64,000 bases of DNA from Alectoria sarmentosa (taxonomy: Eukaryota; Ascomycota; Lecanoromycetes; Lecanorales; Parmeliaceae), in the NCBI GenBank assembly GCA_009733775.1, contig WOGZ01000146.1:1-64000 (forward strand), given 5' to 3'. Position 1 is the stretch's first letter. Each line of letters opens with the position of its first letter. This document shows positions 1 to 11,179 of the stretch, piece by piece. The translations under genes were made by a program, and so were the position numbers. The notes beneath the pieces were generated by a model. That model was not told where the DNA came from and searched no databases. It saw only the letters and a list, made by a program, of their open reading frames with translations.

Positions 1-175
1 TGTCCGATGGTATGGGACGGAATGCCCTGTGCGAAGGGACTTGTGGCCCGATGGTGTGGGACGGAATGCCCTGTGTGAAGGGACTTGTGGCCCGATGGTA
101 TGGGACGGAATGCCCTGTGTGAAGGGACTTGTGGCCCGATGGTATGAGACGGAATGCCCTGTGTGAAGGGATTTG
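1..175. repeat. 44-bp tandem minisatellite, about four copies, cut by the window edge
   Basis: Four copies of a GC-balanced unit follow one another with an exact 44-bp period; the motif CCGATGGT recurs at 4, 48, 92 and 136. Copies differ by single substitutions (for example GTGCGAAG versus GTGTGAAG). The array starts before the window, so its real length is unknown. It is not AT-converted although the DNA immediately after it is. Confidence 0.9.
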
Positions 176-540
176 ATTCGATATTTTTTGTATTTGAATT
201 GCGACAACCCAACTCGTCGAAAGTTACGAGCCAAAAAAAACGGGCTGTCGCAATGTAATAATGATATTTAGATCATTATTAATAAGATATTCATGTATGA
301 AAAGTGCGAGAATAAATGTTATTCTTTTATCGCCACAAACCGGGCTCATAATCTGTCAAAAGATATATGATGAATATCATGTGTGGGTTTATTAAGTATG
401 TAAGAAACACGAAGGAATCGTGTTTTTAAGCTTATTCGCCAAGACAATGCCAAGACACGACTGGTCTTAAAGCTATCTTTAGGGTCGACCTTAAGGTCGA
501 TCTTACGTACGATACGCAGAAGGCTGGTTTTCAACAAGAT
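176..540. other. AT-rich RIP-degraded DNA between minisatellite and satellite
   Basis: Composition shifts to very AT-rich at about 176. Apart from the inverted repeat at 198-254 there is no recognisable coding sequence; the short open frames here are fragments in degenerate DNA. Confidence 0.6.
198..254. repeat. inverted repeat resembling facing LTR termini
   Basis: ATTGCGACAACCC (198-210) and GGGCTGTCGCAAT (242-254) are inverted copies with one mismatch, itself a G-to-A difference of RIP type. An inner CTCG/CGAG pair (213-216, 227-230) extends the stem. TGTCGCAAT and ATTGCGACA have the TG...CA form of LTR ends, so this may be the end of one LTR facing the start of another, or a simple hairpin. 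Confidence 0.5.
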
Positions 541-1061
541 ATATAAATCGTCGTCAATGACTAAATATATAATATAAGTCGCTAAATGATAGCGATTAAG
601 TTATTTTTTGAAAATAGTCTTTTAATAAAAATATTAAAGCAATTTTGAAAATGTGAGTATTAAAAGTAAATCGTATATAAATTATATTTTATTAATATTA
701 TTAAAATATATAAATAATTATTTATCGCTGAATATAAAATACGAATAATTAAATAATAGCGATAAAGTTATTTTTTTAAATAATCGTTTAATGAAATAAT
801 TTTAAAAATATAAATTTTGAAAGTAAAATATACGTAAAATATACTTTTTCAATAATATTAAAATATATTAATCGCTATTAATCGCCGAATAAATATTACG
901 AATCGCTAAATAATAACGATAAAGAGTTTTTTAAAATAATTATTAAAGATATAATTTAAAAAATGAAAATTTTAAAAGTAAATCGTATATAAATTACATT
1001 TTATTAATAATATTAAAATATATAAATAATTACTTATCGCTGAATATAAATTACGAATCGT
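541..1061. repeat. hairpin satellite, left segment (RIP-degraded)
   Basis: AT-rich units of about 150 bp recur, each with a phrase like TTATCGCTGAATATAA followed by a palindromic core such as ATCGCTAAATAATAGCGAT. Core arms lie near 579-595, 758-762 (right arm only) and 903-919, and the phrase recurs near 1034. The array is interrupted at about 1062 by the Gypsy LTR and resumes at 8162, where the missing half core (AATAGCGATAAAG) is found. Confidence 0.7.
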
Positions 1062-1276
1062 TAACTTATAACTATTAAAATTAGTATAAAGTCATATTAT
1101 ATAAGTGTATTGAATAAAATAATTAAGTGGGGAGGAAGTATATATATAAAAAAAAAACATTTATATGAAAACAAATGTCTCTGCCAAGTTACGCTAAGCT
1201 TAATCGGGTAGTGTTAAAGAAATGTGATGTTAAAGAGAAGTCAGCCCTATTAAGAATATAAAGTACGCTTATAACA
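1062..1276 (-). repeat. left LTR (3' LTR of the minus-strand element)
   Basis: Aligns over its length with 7949-8161: shared stretches include TATAAAGTCATATTATA, ACATTTATATGA and AAATGTGATGTTAAAG. Differences between the two LTRs are overwhelmingly C/T and G/A, so they reflect RIP rather than age. The exact left end is uncertain by a few bases. Confidence 0.8.
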
Positions 1277-2488
1277 CTATCTCTTTCTCTCAAAAAGCGA
1301 TATCTCAGCGCTATAAAGATCGAAAAAGTGTGCTTATAACTTGCCTTATATCTTCGAAACATTTAATTAATAATTATTCTCAATTAAAGAAAGTTGACGA
1401 TAATAACGATAACAATATGCCGTAAAAAGTTCGTTTATAACATCGTCGATGTTATAATGTTTTGTCGTTTTAGGCGTTTAAAAATAACGTGATTTGATAA
1501 AGAATTGACGTTATAATCGCCGTCAAAACATTTAAATGTTTAATGTCATTTGATATTTCATATTTTGAATGAAAAAAAAATCGTAAAAATTAAACGATAT
1601 AATTAAATAAAATCTCTCGAATCGAATCGAATCGCAGACGTTAAATCTTATTTGAAGTTCATATGTGTTTTGATAATGCCCTAAATAATCTTTCTTTATG
1701 AGTTATTATATATGTGATATCGAATAAGGTCATTAATGGCGATAGCGAGATTTTAAAACGACGTTAAAAGGCTTCGAAAGATGTTTATAAAATAAATAAC
1801 GAAGGCCGCGTGTTCATTTGAACCTTGAATTAACACGTCGTCATCGTCGATATCGATTTGAAAAAATGATGTGAAAACGCACGCATAATAATCGAAAACT
1901 ATATATAATCGCCGTCGCTCATTATGACAACGATGATTATAAAAAAAAAAAAAAAAAGAGAAAAAGTGAATAATGAGATTTTCTTATAAATCAATCGTTA
2001 ATTCAATCGAATAATATTTAATCTTTTTATCTTGACTTATTTGAATATTTTTTATAAAAGTCTTTCATTACGTTCTTTGCATTGTCGAATTCATTTTTAT
2101 TAATATTATATCAATTAAGATCTTTATCGACGTCTTCTCATTTAATCTTATATTTAAAACGATTTCATAATCTTTTTAAGTTTAATATGTCTTCGACTAT
2201 TTATTCCTTCTTATCTTTAACGATGATAATTTTAAAAAATGAGTTTTTTTGATTAGGCAATGAATTGATAACGGCGAGATTTAAAAATTTAAAATAAAAG
2301 ACGTTATAAATCTTTATGATCTTAAATAATTCTAACTTGTAAAAAAAATCGATAATGAATATGACTTTAAATGAGTCGAACATCTTATTATTCAATTTTT
2401 TAAATGATTTATTAATAACGATGTTTTTGTTGTTAAGAAAGATGAGATCGTTTTTCTTAAACGTTATATCTTTTCTATAACGATTAAT

Positions 2489-3200
2489 TTATTCGATCAT
2501 CATAAATTGTGTTTTATTCAAATTATCGCGTATACAAGCGAGAACGTTTTGCATATAATCGATAATATTCTTTACTTTTATAGCATCAAAACGTTTTCGA
2601 ATAATAACGTAATCAATAATATCAGGGTTAAAGTTTATATAAAAATAAAAACCTTTATTTGCATAAAAGGGCGATACACTCGTAAAGACTGAAACATTAT
2701 TATTATTCGCAAATTCGATCATGAATATTTATTTAATTTAATCGTTTTGTATATGATTGCAATAAATACGCAAATAACGTTTCAAATCCTAATTGTTTCG
2801 TTTCGTTTATTTATTTATTTCAAAATGAAAGGTCGTAAATAGCTTAACTTGAATATCGAATCTTTTACAAAAAGATTTTCATATTGTAACAACAAATTGT
2901 GGGCCTTAATCGAACATTATTGATGTTGATAATTCGTGTATACGAAAGACTTCGCTGATAAGCATTTCAATAATGTTTTCAACAAATATATTATTATCTT
3001 CCGCCGTGCATAATACGTAGTAACGCTCCTTAATTAAATGATCAATTACGACTCATATAACGTTATAACCTTTTAATAATAATAAACTAACGATAAAGTT
3101 CATAAAAATGTCTTATCAACGTTTTTGTGAAATTGGAAATGATTATAATAAATCATGTTCATAATGTTTAAGAGCTTTGATTCTCTTGCAAATATAACAA
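2489..3200 (-). pseudogene. decayed integrase of the Gypsy element
   Basis: On the minus strand 3188-3199 reads C-Y-I-C followed by K-R-I-K-A, the second half of the HHCC zinc finger of Gypsy integrases. Downstream, the degenerate frame keeps recognisable integrase-core spacing, and 2489-2722 is an open stretch with F-Y-A-N-K-G-F, the typical 'SPFYANKGFHP' region of fungal Gypsy integrases. Stops and hydrophobic replacements throughout fit heavy C-to-T and G-to-A mutation. No function is expected. Confidence 0.75.
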
Positions 3201-4399
3201 TTGCTGATATATATAACGATTATTATTCTCATACCCCTTCAATAATACTTTCACTTAATTAATTTATATGTATAAACGATTTTTAAATGATCATATGCAG
3301 ACTGATCGTGTATTTCTTAAATAATAATGATATATATTGATTTAAATATTTATAAGCGATCTTTATAATAAAGAATATCGTTCGCGATAATATATTTATT
3401 AAATATAATATCTCTTAATTTCTTCTTATCATCAATGATTGCCTCGCGTATTTCATTATATTCATCATCGACTTTATTCATTTCGAACACTTTATAAAAG
3501 AAAGGGTCATTAATAACATTAATCTCGAACTCGATATTATCGAGATTTAAACGATTCGATATAAAAATGATTTGATGTTGTTGTCTAAGCCGTTCATTTA
3601 TAAAATCGATAAATTTGCATTCAATTATTCGAATAAGAATATCAATCTTGAGATTTTATAATCTCAAACGATAAATGATTTTAATGTTATATTCGAATAA
3701 CATGTCGAGATATCTAATTTGATGACGATTCAAGTTACATCTCTTAACAAAATACATAAAGCCTTTATAATTCGTGAATATTTTAATCGAAATGTCGATA
3801 TATTCTAATTTAGATCGTCAATGTTTTAAACATCGAATAATGACGAATAATTTCTTATCGTAAATCTGATAATTGCATTCGATCGAAGTCAGATTTTTGT
3901 TATAAAAGGTTATTGAATATAATATTCCCTTATCATCATATTGTAATAATACTCCCTCATTAATATAATCGAAAAAATTCGTTTTCAAAATTGCCTCTTT
4001 GAATTTATCGAAATGTCGTAAAATAAAAGTTTATATAATGTTGATTTTCAATTAAATAAAGACTTCTTGACAAGCGGGTGATCATTTATAAATAACATCT
4101 TTTTTTATAAAACGAATTATCGATTTGATTATCTTCGAGAAATCTTTTATGAATTTTCTATAGAAATTATAGAAGTCGATAAAGACTTATACTTGTTTCA
4201 GATTTATAAATTATGCTCAATCGACGACGATCTATATCTTAATCGAATTCATTTATAATTCATCGATAAATACGAGGAGACTTAAAAATTTGATCTCTTA
4301 TATATGAAATTCGCACTTAAGAATGTTTATCTATAAGCCGACTTCTCGTAACTTTTAAAAAATCAATTAAATATATTAAATATATTCCTTCTTGATTTT

Positions 4400-4520
4400 G
4401 CTATAAATAAAAATATCGTTTAAATATATTTAACAAAAGTCATTCAGATATTCGAAGAGAATATCGTTTATATATTATTAATAAATAACAAAGTCATTTA
4501 TCAATTTAAATGAAAGCATT
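4400..4520 (-). pseudogene. decayed reverse-transcriptase catalytic region
   Basis: Minus-strand 4457-4474 translates Y-I-N-D-I-L, the Y-x-D-D-I-L catalytic box of Gypsy reverse transcriptase with the first Asp changed to Asn (GAT to AAT, a G-to-A change). Two stop codons lie just upstream in the same frame. Its position between the gag/protease side and integrase is as expected. Confidence 0.6.
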
Positions 4521-5143
4521 CGATATTTATATGCTTCGAAAAATGTGACAAATATAATAAAATCCTCGTTATTTAAATGCATTTGAAGTTTATTAAAAAC
4601 AACGATAATATTAAATTATATAAGATATTTGCAATCTTATATTCTTATCAAAATCTCATTTATTAATGAAATAAAATATCGATTCCTTTTGATAATAGCG
4701 TTCAGTTTTCGATAATTCACATAAAATCGTAGATCTTCATTTGATTTCTCAACAAATAAAACAGATAAGACGAATAAAATATAATTAAATACGATAAATC
4801 TTTTTTTCAAATGTTCGTTTAAATATTTCTTAATTTATTCAAGTTTGTGATCTAATAATAAATAAATTCGACTTTTAAATAATGCATTTTTGTCTGCTTT
4901 TTTAACGAATTTCAATTTATAATTATAAAAACGATATGAAGATAATATGTTCGCTTATGATCTATCAAAAACATTTACGTAATCATAATAATTTATAAAG
5001 AGTTTATTAAAAACCTTTTAAGAAGTGAGAGTCTCAACATTATTGATTTGAGCGTCCTTCGATATGTATAATTCATAACATCTTTTATATTTGATTTCGA
5101 AGTCGTATAAACATGATTTATTAATCGATATTCGATTATCTCG

Positions 5144-5560
5144 TTATAATTGTAATATAATCTCGAAAAGTTTATTGAGAATATCGTAAATCTCATTTAT
5201 TGTCAAAGAAAAGAGCTTATTTTTTTTATTTCGAGTTAAATGATAATAGATCGATATATTAATTTCAGCAATATCGATAAAATCGAGCTTCTTAATCATC
5301 TTTTCCTTAAATGCCTTAAATATTAATATCGACCTTTTTCTATTTAAGATGTCTTTGAAATAATGTGTATCGAAGTTATTCTTATTCGATTCATTTTTAA
5401 TAATAAATTTAAAAGGTCGTATAATAACAATAAATGATGTTTTTGATAAAAACGATAGATTCTCAGATGTTAATGTCTTATTATCGTCATATTCACATCG
5501 TTCAAGTATAAACAACATTTTATCTTTTAACATATCGAATACTATCTTATGCTTGTTCAT
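5144..5560 (-). pseudogene. pol fragment between protease and RT, longest surviving open stretch
   Basis: A 138-codon open stretch on the minus strand contains phrases typical of fungal Gypsy polyproteins before the RT domain (for example RPFKFIIKNESN, then FKAFKEKMIKKLDFIDIAEI and YYHLTRNKKN). The amino-acid bias to I, F, K and N reflects AT conversion. It is a remnant, not a gene. Confidence 0.6.
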
Positions 5561-6051
5561 TTATGATTTTTCGAAAATCAAATCGTATTATTTTAACGAA
5601 ACGATAAAAATAAGACAAGATTCTTTTTTATAATCATATATATTCAAAGTAAATAAGAGACAATAAATGATAAGTTATTTAGATAATCGCCCATTATAAC
5701 CTCATAATGATTTTAACTTGAAAAAAAAATAAGGCTCGATTTGTAAACGTTTATATATTTTAAATACGATGATTTCATTAATAACGATGTAAACCTCAAT
5801 GCATTCGCAATTCATAAAAAAATTCGTAAATATCATTTATCGACCTTATGATAATAACGTAATTATCACCCGAAAAAGACGTCGTGTTAAAAGATCATTT
5901 GAAGTATTCGCTAAACACACGTTCGTATTATCTTTTATCGTGATTTTAAAAAAGATTAATCTTTTCCCGAATCATTCGAAGAGTCTTTTAAATCATCGTC
6001 GTCATCATTATTCATTTCTATAACATATATTTAAACAGTTTTCTTGTTCGA

Positions 6052-6288
6052 TTAAAGACAATCACGCTTGATATGTTCAACTTGATTGTAATTATAACAC
6101 ATAAATTCTTTAACATCGACTTTAACTTTAATTTTAATAAGTGAGATCGATATAATAAATTCTATAAATGCTATTATAATGCGAATAATTCTCGTTGTTA
6201 AGATAATTAATTTTCTTGTTGAGAATACAATCTTAAATATAAATGTTTTAAACTTTTTTTCATATTCAACACGTTGAATATTGTTCAA
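6052..6288 (-). pseudogene. gag fragment with mutated CCHC zinc knuckle
   Basis: The minus-strand frame ends in CYNYNQVEHIKRDC, a C-x2-C-x4-H-x4-C nucleocapsid knuckle whose second Cys is now Tyr (TGT to TAT). This locates gag on the right side of the element and fixes the minus-strand orientation. Confidence 0.75.
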
Positions 6289-7948
6289 TTTTCATAAATA
6301 CTTTTTAATAAATGTTAACTCGTTAAAACCTTCATATGCGTTTCAATTTTTTCGTAAACCTTCACGAATCTTTAAACGTAAGTGTCATATCATATTATCT
6401 TTATCTTTATCGATGATTTAATCAAGTCGAATAAAATCGGCGTAAAACTTCATAAAAGATATAATATCTTATTGAAGAAAATCATATTACCGTTTAACAT
6501 TGTTTTATCAATCAAAGTTTTCGTGAATATCGACCAAATCATTCATTATCTCTTTATAGAATTAATATAAATTTAAACAATTTCTCAATCGACATTTCAT
6601 CGTCTATTTTAAAGCTTTTTCTTTTAATCTAGAAATAATATAAATTAGCTTAAACTCAGTAATAAAATATCAATCATGATTGACAATAAATTTGTGATTC
6701 ATTTTAAAAGACTAATCGTCTTATATAAAACTCTTTTCATTCGTAAAGGCAAAAAAATTAGATAATTTGAAAAACTTGTTTTTTTTCGATACAGATCGAT
6801 TTTTAAATTTATTATAAAAAAGTTCGTTTTTTAAATCCTCCTTTAAATTTTCCTTTAATGATTAAAGTTTTATTATATTAATCTTTCGTTGCAATTATGT
6901 CATTTGCTTTTATTAATCACGAGCGATGTTATTCGACTATTAAATCATTTGTTTCGATTAATATAAAGAATTCATAATCTCGTTTTTATCGATAATAACC
7001 TTATAAAAACGAGATAAAAATTCGCGAAAATCGTCTCGTTTAAAATAAAGTTAATTCAGCATATTAAAAAATTTCGTAAATGCAACTTTCGCTTAATATA
7101 ATAATTGCTCATTAATAAAAATATATTATAAATCTGACTTATAATGCTGAAAAAGATCTTCGAGATCTTTAAATATAATTGAGATACGACATTTATTGAT
7201 TTTATTCAAGAGACCTTAAATATAATTTTTTTTTTTCATTTTGATAAAGATTATCGATAAAAAAGAAAATAGAAGAGAAAAAAAAGAAGAGAAATTTAAA
7301 TATTTCGAAAGATATAATGTTAAAGAGTATTATAACAAAGAAGAGTGCTAACACTTTTTATTTAAGATGTTTAATAATTTTCGTGTGATAAAGAAATTTA
7401 ATTTTAACATATAAAAAACAATAAAGAGTGTTATTCAGTCGTTTATTTATCTATTAAATTTTCGTGAAAACAATATGTTAATTGAATAACGTTCTTTCAA
7501 TTCCGTCACTTATATAGAAGATATTTATTATATCGTCGTTAACTTCGTGCGAGAAAACTTGATAATGCGAAATGAAAAAGGAAAACTTTGAAAGATTATA
7601 AAATCGTGATTTTTTATTCGATGATAATATCGTAAAAGATCTGAATATCTTTAATAATGATCTTTCGAACGATATAATCGATGTTATTTTAATTTAAGTT
7701 ATATAAAAATGATGTGTGATTATTTCTTTCGATTCGTTAATCAAATGAATGTTTTAATATCTTTTTTATACTCGTTATTGTTGACGAGACGAATCGTTAT
7801 CTCGATGCGAATTGTTTAAATTTCAATTGTCGTAAGTGACCTAACTCAAAAATACGATATTTCAATAATTTTTATATCTTGATAAAGCTCTTATCAACAC
7901 GATTTTTTAAATTTATCAATTAATACGAATGAAGTGAGTGAAATGACT

Positions 7949-8161
7949 TAGTTATAATATCAAAATCAATATAAAGTCATATTATATGAGTGTATTAAAT
8001 AAGACAATTAAGTGAAAAGAAAATATATATATAGAAAAAAGACATTTATATGAGAATAAATGTCTTTATTAAGTCACGCTAAGCTCAATCGGGTAATATC
8101 AAAGAAATGTGATGTTAAAGAAAAGTTAGCTTTATTAAAAATGTAAAATACGCTCATAACA
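7949..8161 (-). repeat. right LTR (5' LTR of the minus-strand element)
   Basis: Direct copy of 1062-1276. Starts TAGTTATAA (probably TGTTATAA before mutation) and ends TCATAACA. Contains the phrase AAGTCACGCTAAGCTCAATC, a version of which also recurs in the RIP block at 50.2-51.3 kb. Confidence 0.8.
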
Positions 8162-8960
8162 ATAGCGATAAAGCTTTTTTTAAAAAAAAAATTTATTAAT
8201 AATAATTTAAATTATATATTTTAAAAGTATATATACGTAAATTATACTTTTTCGATATATTGAAAAAATATGTAAATTAGTATTTATCGCTAAATATATA
8301 ATATTAATCGCTAAATAATAGCGATAAAGTTTTTTTTTTGATAATTATTATAATTTTAAAAATGTAAATTTTAAAAGTAAAGTTTACTTAAATTACACTA
8401 TTTTCATATTTTTAAAATATATATATTACTATTTATCGCTAAATATATAATGTTAATCGCTAAATAATAGTAATTAACTTTTTTTTTTTAAATAATTATT
8501 ATAATTTCAAAAATGTAAGTTTTAAAAATAAATTATATATGAATTATATTTTATTATTGTTAAAAAGATATAAATCGTCGTTAGTCGCTGAATATATAAT
8601 ATAAATCGCCAATCGTGAGCGAATTAAGTATTTACAATAGCGATTTTATAATATAATCTTTGCGAAAGAAAAGAGAGTATTTTTAGGAGCAAATTATGCA
8701 CACATCACATTATCTCATCATTAAGACCTACAAATCGCTATCGTCGCTGAGCACATACTATAGATCGCTGGTCATTAGCGAATCAAGCATTTACAATAGC
8801 GACATCATAGTCCGGTCTTTGCGGGCCTAAAGGATTGAGTACAGCACAAACGAGAATGGTAAACGTCATTGTCCAGAAAGCAGGATCGCCTGATATCAGC
8901 GATGTCACTATATGAATCGCTGGTTCATAGCGACTATAGCGCCGTGTCAGCGACAGTGTA
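8162..8960. repeat. hairpin satellite, right segment, grading from RIP-degraded to nearly intact
   Basis: Continues the units seen at 541-1061. Palindromic cores lie at 8308-8324 (TCGCTAAATAATAGCGA), 8606-8622, 8765-8781 (TCGCTGGTCATTAGCGA), 8885-8901 and 8917-8933 (TCGCTGGTTCATAGCGA). The unit around 8591 is AT-converted, while the next at about 8750 keeps C and G at the same positions (for example GTCCGGTCTTTGCGGGCC at 8810 against the converted counterpart near 8650). Unit spacing is about 148-160 bp. Confidence 0.7.
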
Positions 8961-9380
8961 AATGATTCTCATGGGTTTTCGTGGTGGGGCTGGCTCGCTG
9001 GCGGCCACTCTAGAAAGAAAATTCAACTCTTTTCACGTCTGCTACCCGGATGTGGTTCTAGGCCCCGAGGCTCCGATGACGCTGCGACTTCTAACTTTTC
9101 TTTTCATTTCGTCATGAAGCGCAAAGTCCCTTCAACGCCTCAATGGCCCCCGGGTGTTCGGGGAATTGGATAGACGGCAGTGTTGCTTTCATCTTGAAAG
9201 CCAACGCTTGCCCTCCTTCAGCCTTGAGGACATGTCCTCCCCCAGAATCACCTAAAGTATGTCCAGCATGGTACTTATCAGGTAGGACCTCTCTCTCTCT
9301 CTCTCGTCTTTCCTTTTCTCTCCTTGTCTCGTCTTCAACATACGTCCTACACATTCGTCTCAAGCTTAAAGAGCATCACA
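8961..9380 (+). promoter_or_regulatory. upstream region of the royal-jelly-like gene with CT-rich tract
   Basis: Normal base composition returns here. A pyrimidine tract of CT repeats (about 9290-9335) lies 50-90 bp before the chosen start; such tracts commonly mark fungal transcription starts. No convincing TATA box or other gene was seen. Confidence 0.45.
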
Positions 9381-10755
9381 ATGCTGCGTTATACATCCCT
9401 TCTCATCTCAGCGTTAGTCGCCAACCCAGTCCTCTCACTCCCCTCCTCTGCCTACGCTTTCTCCCCCTACCCGTCATCCACAGCCTCCTCCTTCACCCCA
9501 CAGAACCTCACCTCATTCACCCAACCATCATTCCCCAACAACTTCACAATCGACGGTCCCTATCTCGAGGTCATCCACGAAATCTACAACCTCACTACCT
9601 TCCCCACTGGTGTAGCCGTGGACCTGGACAACCGCATCTTCATCAACTTCCCACGCTCTGCCTCAAACAATGATGTCACGCTGGGCCTAGCAGATAGCTT
9701 CAATACTACAGTCGCGTACCCGAATGCGAGCATACAGACATGTCAGCCGGGCCAGAGCGTCTCGACTTGCTTTGTCAATATTCAGAGCGTGGTGATAGAT
9801 TCGCTGCAGAGAATATGGGCGTTAGATACCGGCGCGGGTCCGGCCCAGACGAATGCGGTGGAGTATGGGGCAAAAATCATGTCCTTCAATCTGACGACGA
9901 ATGAGATGATTGATAATTATGTGCTGCCATACTCCATCTCTGCCAACGGCACGAGGTATGCTTACTCCAAATCCCGTCCACTTCGAATAGCCCTGACGTG
10001 TGTCCAGCATCAACGACGTCCGCTTCAATCTCTCCATGTCCACCGCCGGCGTCGCCTTTCTCACGGACGAACAAGGCAGTCTAATAACAATAGACCTCGC
10101 CTCCCACACCTACACACGCCGCCTCTTCAATACCGCCGTGGTCGCAGCAGACGAGCTTTTCGTTGGCTCATTCGACGGAACACCTTTTTACGAGTGGAAG
10201 GGCACCAAACGCTCCCACGTCGAGATCGGCTCAGACGGCATTGCGCTCGCAAACGGAAACCTCTACTTTGCACCTCTGGCGTCTCGAAGATTATATCAAA
10301 TCAGCCAGACAATCCTGGCCAACGCCAACCTAACAGATACCGAGATTCTCAACGCAGTGGAGTTCATTGGCCAAGTAGGCAGCTACCTCGAAGGCTTCAC
10401 CGCCGATGACCAAGGCCGCGTCTACATGGGAACCGCAGAGCAGAATTCCATCACCTACTTCAACACCTCCATCTCCTCTCTCACGAACTTGACTATGCTG
10501 AACGGTCTCAACGCTTCAAGCGCGAACTCTACGAATGAAGGTGTCATACCTGCTTCAGATGTTGAAGTGGCGCCCTTCGTCAGGAGTGCGGATATACAGT
10601 GGCCCGACAGTATGTGCATCGAAAACGGATATTTGTGGTTCACGACCAACCAACTTCCGCTTCAAGGAACATATCAAAGAAATGATATTGCCAAGGCTAG
10701 TTTGCCTTATAAGGTATATCGGACTAGTGTTGGGGGTGCTGGTCCTGCTGTGTGA
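9381..10755 (+). CDS. secreted yellow/major royal jelly family protein
   Basis: Two exons, 9381-9955 and 10008-10755, joined over a 52-nt GT-AG intron (donor GTATGC, branch CTGAC at about 9993) give 440 residues. The start at 9381 is preferred over the in-frame ATG at 9324 because the protein then begins with a clean signal peptide (MLRYTSLLISALVANPVLS). The mature part has the features of the yellow/MRJP beta-propeller family: F-P-T-G-V-A-V-D near residue 72, I-D-S-L-Q-R-I-W-A-L-D-T-G near 140, and a C-terminal W-P-D-S-M-C-I-E-N-G-Y-L-W-F-T-T-N-Q-L motif. Many N-x-S/T sequons suggest N-glycosylation. In fungi members of this family are extracellular proteins of mostly unknown substrate. It is the first gene beside the RIP block; no RIP damage is evident in it. 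Confidence 0.85.
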
Positions 10756-11179
10756 AAAGAGAATTTGAAGTTAAATAACTGATGGTGAGGCCATAGATTG
10801 CTTGTATAGCATAAAGATTTAAGATTATAATTGAACATAAACCCTCAAAAATGCAGATTTTAAAGCTTCTGACCTTCAGTAACAAGTGTGAGGTCCTGTT
10901 CTGATGATTTGAGCAATCTCTTGTGTAAACTAATGCGTCGAGAAAAGAAAGAAAGAAATGCTAGAAGCTCATATCAAAAGTCGGTGTAAAGCACGAAAGA
11001 GGGCGGGGGGGTGGTCAGAGTGGTTGGCTTTGCAGTTTTGCATGTACAAAGGCAAGAGACCTTGCACTCTGAGTGCATTTAGTCGGACTGGCATTTTGCC
11101 CTAGAAATTGCAGCTTCGTGTACTAGACCCAGGATACTGTCATGGCTTTTACACACACGGCATGCTTCGCCTTCATACC
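10756..11179. other. convergent spacer
   Basis: The 3' ends of the royal-jelly-like gene (+) and the BTB gene (-) face each other. Moderately AT-rich and probably holds both poly(A) regions; no gene seen. Confidence 0.5.

Larger units (their letters stand above)
1062..8161 (-). mobile_element. Ty3/Gypsy LTR retrotransposon, complete in structure, RIP-inactivated
   Basis: Two direct repeats of about 215 bp (1062-1276 and 7949-8161) bracket about 6.7 kb of AT-saturated DNA. Recognisable but stop-ridden remnants on the minus strand run in the order gag zinc knuckle (about 6057-6099), a pol segment (5144-5560), the reverse-transcriptase Y-x-D-D-type box (4457-4474), integrase CxxC finger (3188-3199) and integrase core (to about 2489). 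The order gag-protease-RT-integrase is that of Ty3/Gypsy elements. LTR termini look like TGTTATAA...TTATAACA with the first TG now TA. The insertion lies inside the hairpin satellite. No intact ORF remains, so it is certainly non-autonomous. A chromodomain or exact primer-binding site could not be identified. Confidence 0.85.

Noticed and set aside
541..1061. CRISPR-like repeat-spacer structure in the satellite
   Set aside because: The context is a fungal nuclear genome; units are about 150 bp, contiguous and AT-rich, without unique spacers.
9112..9673. Overlapping open frames on both strands at the royal-jelly-like gene start
   Set aside because: They overlap the signal peptide and first exon of the recognised gene, are Pro/Ser/Leu-rich, and show no domain.
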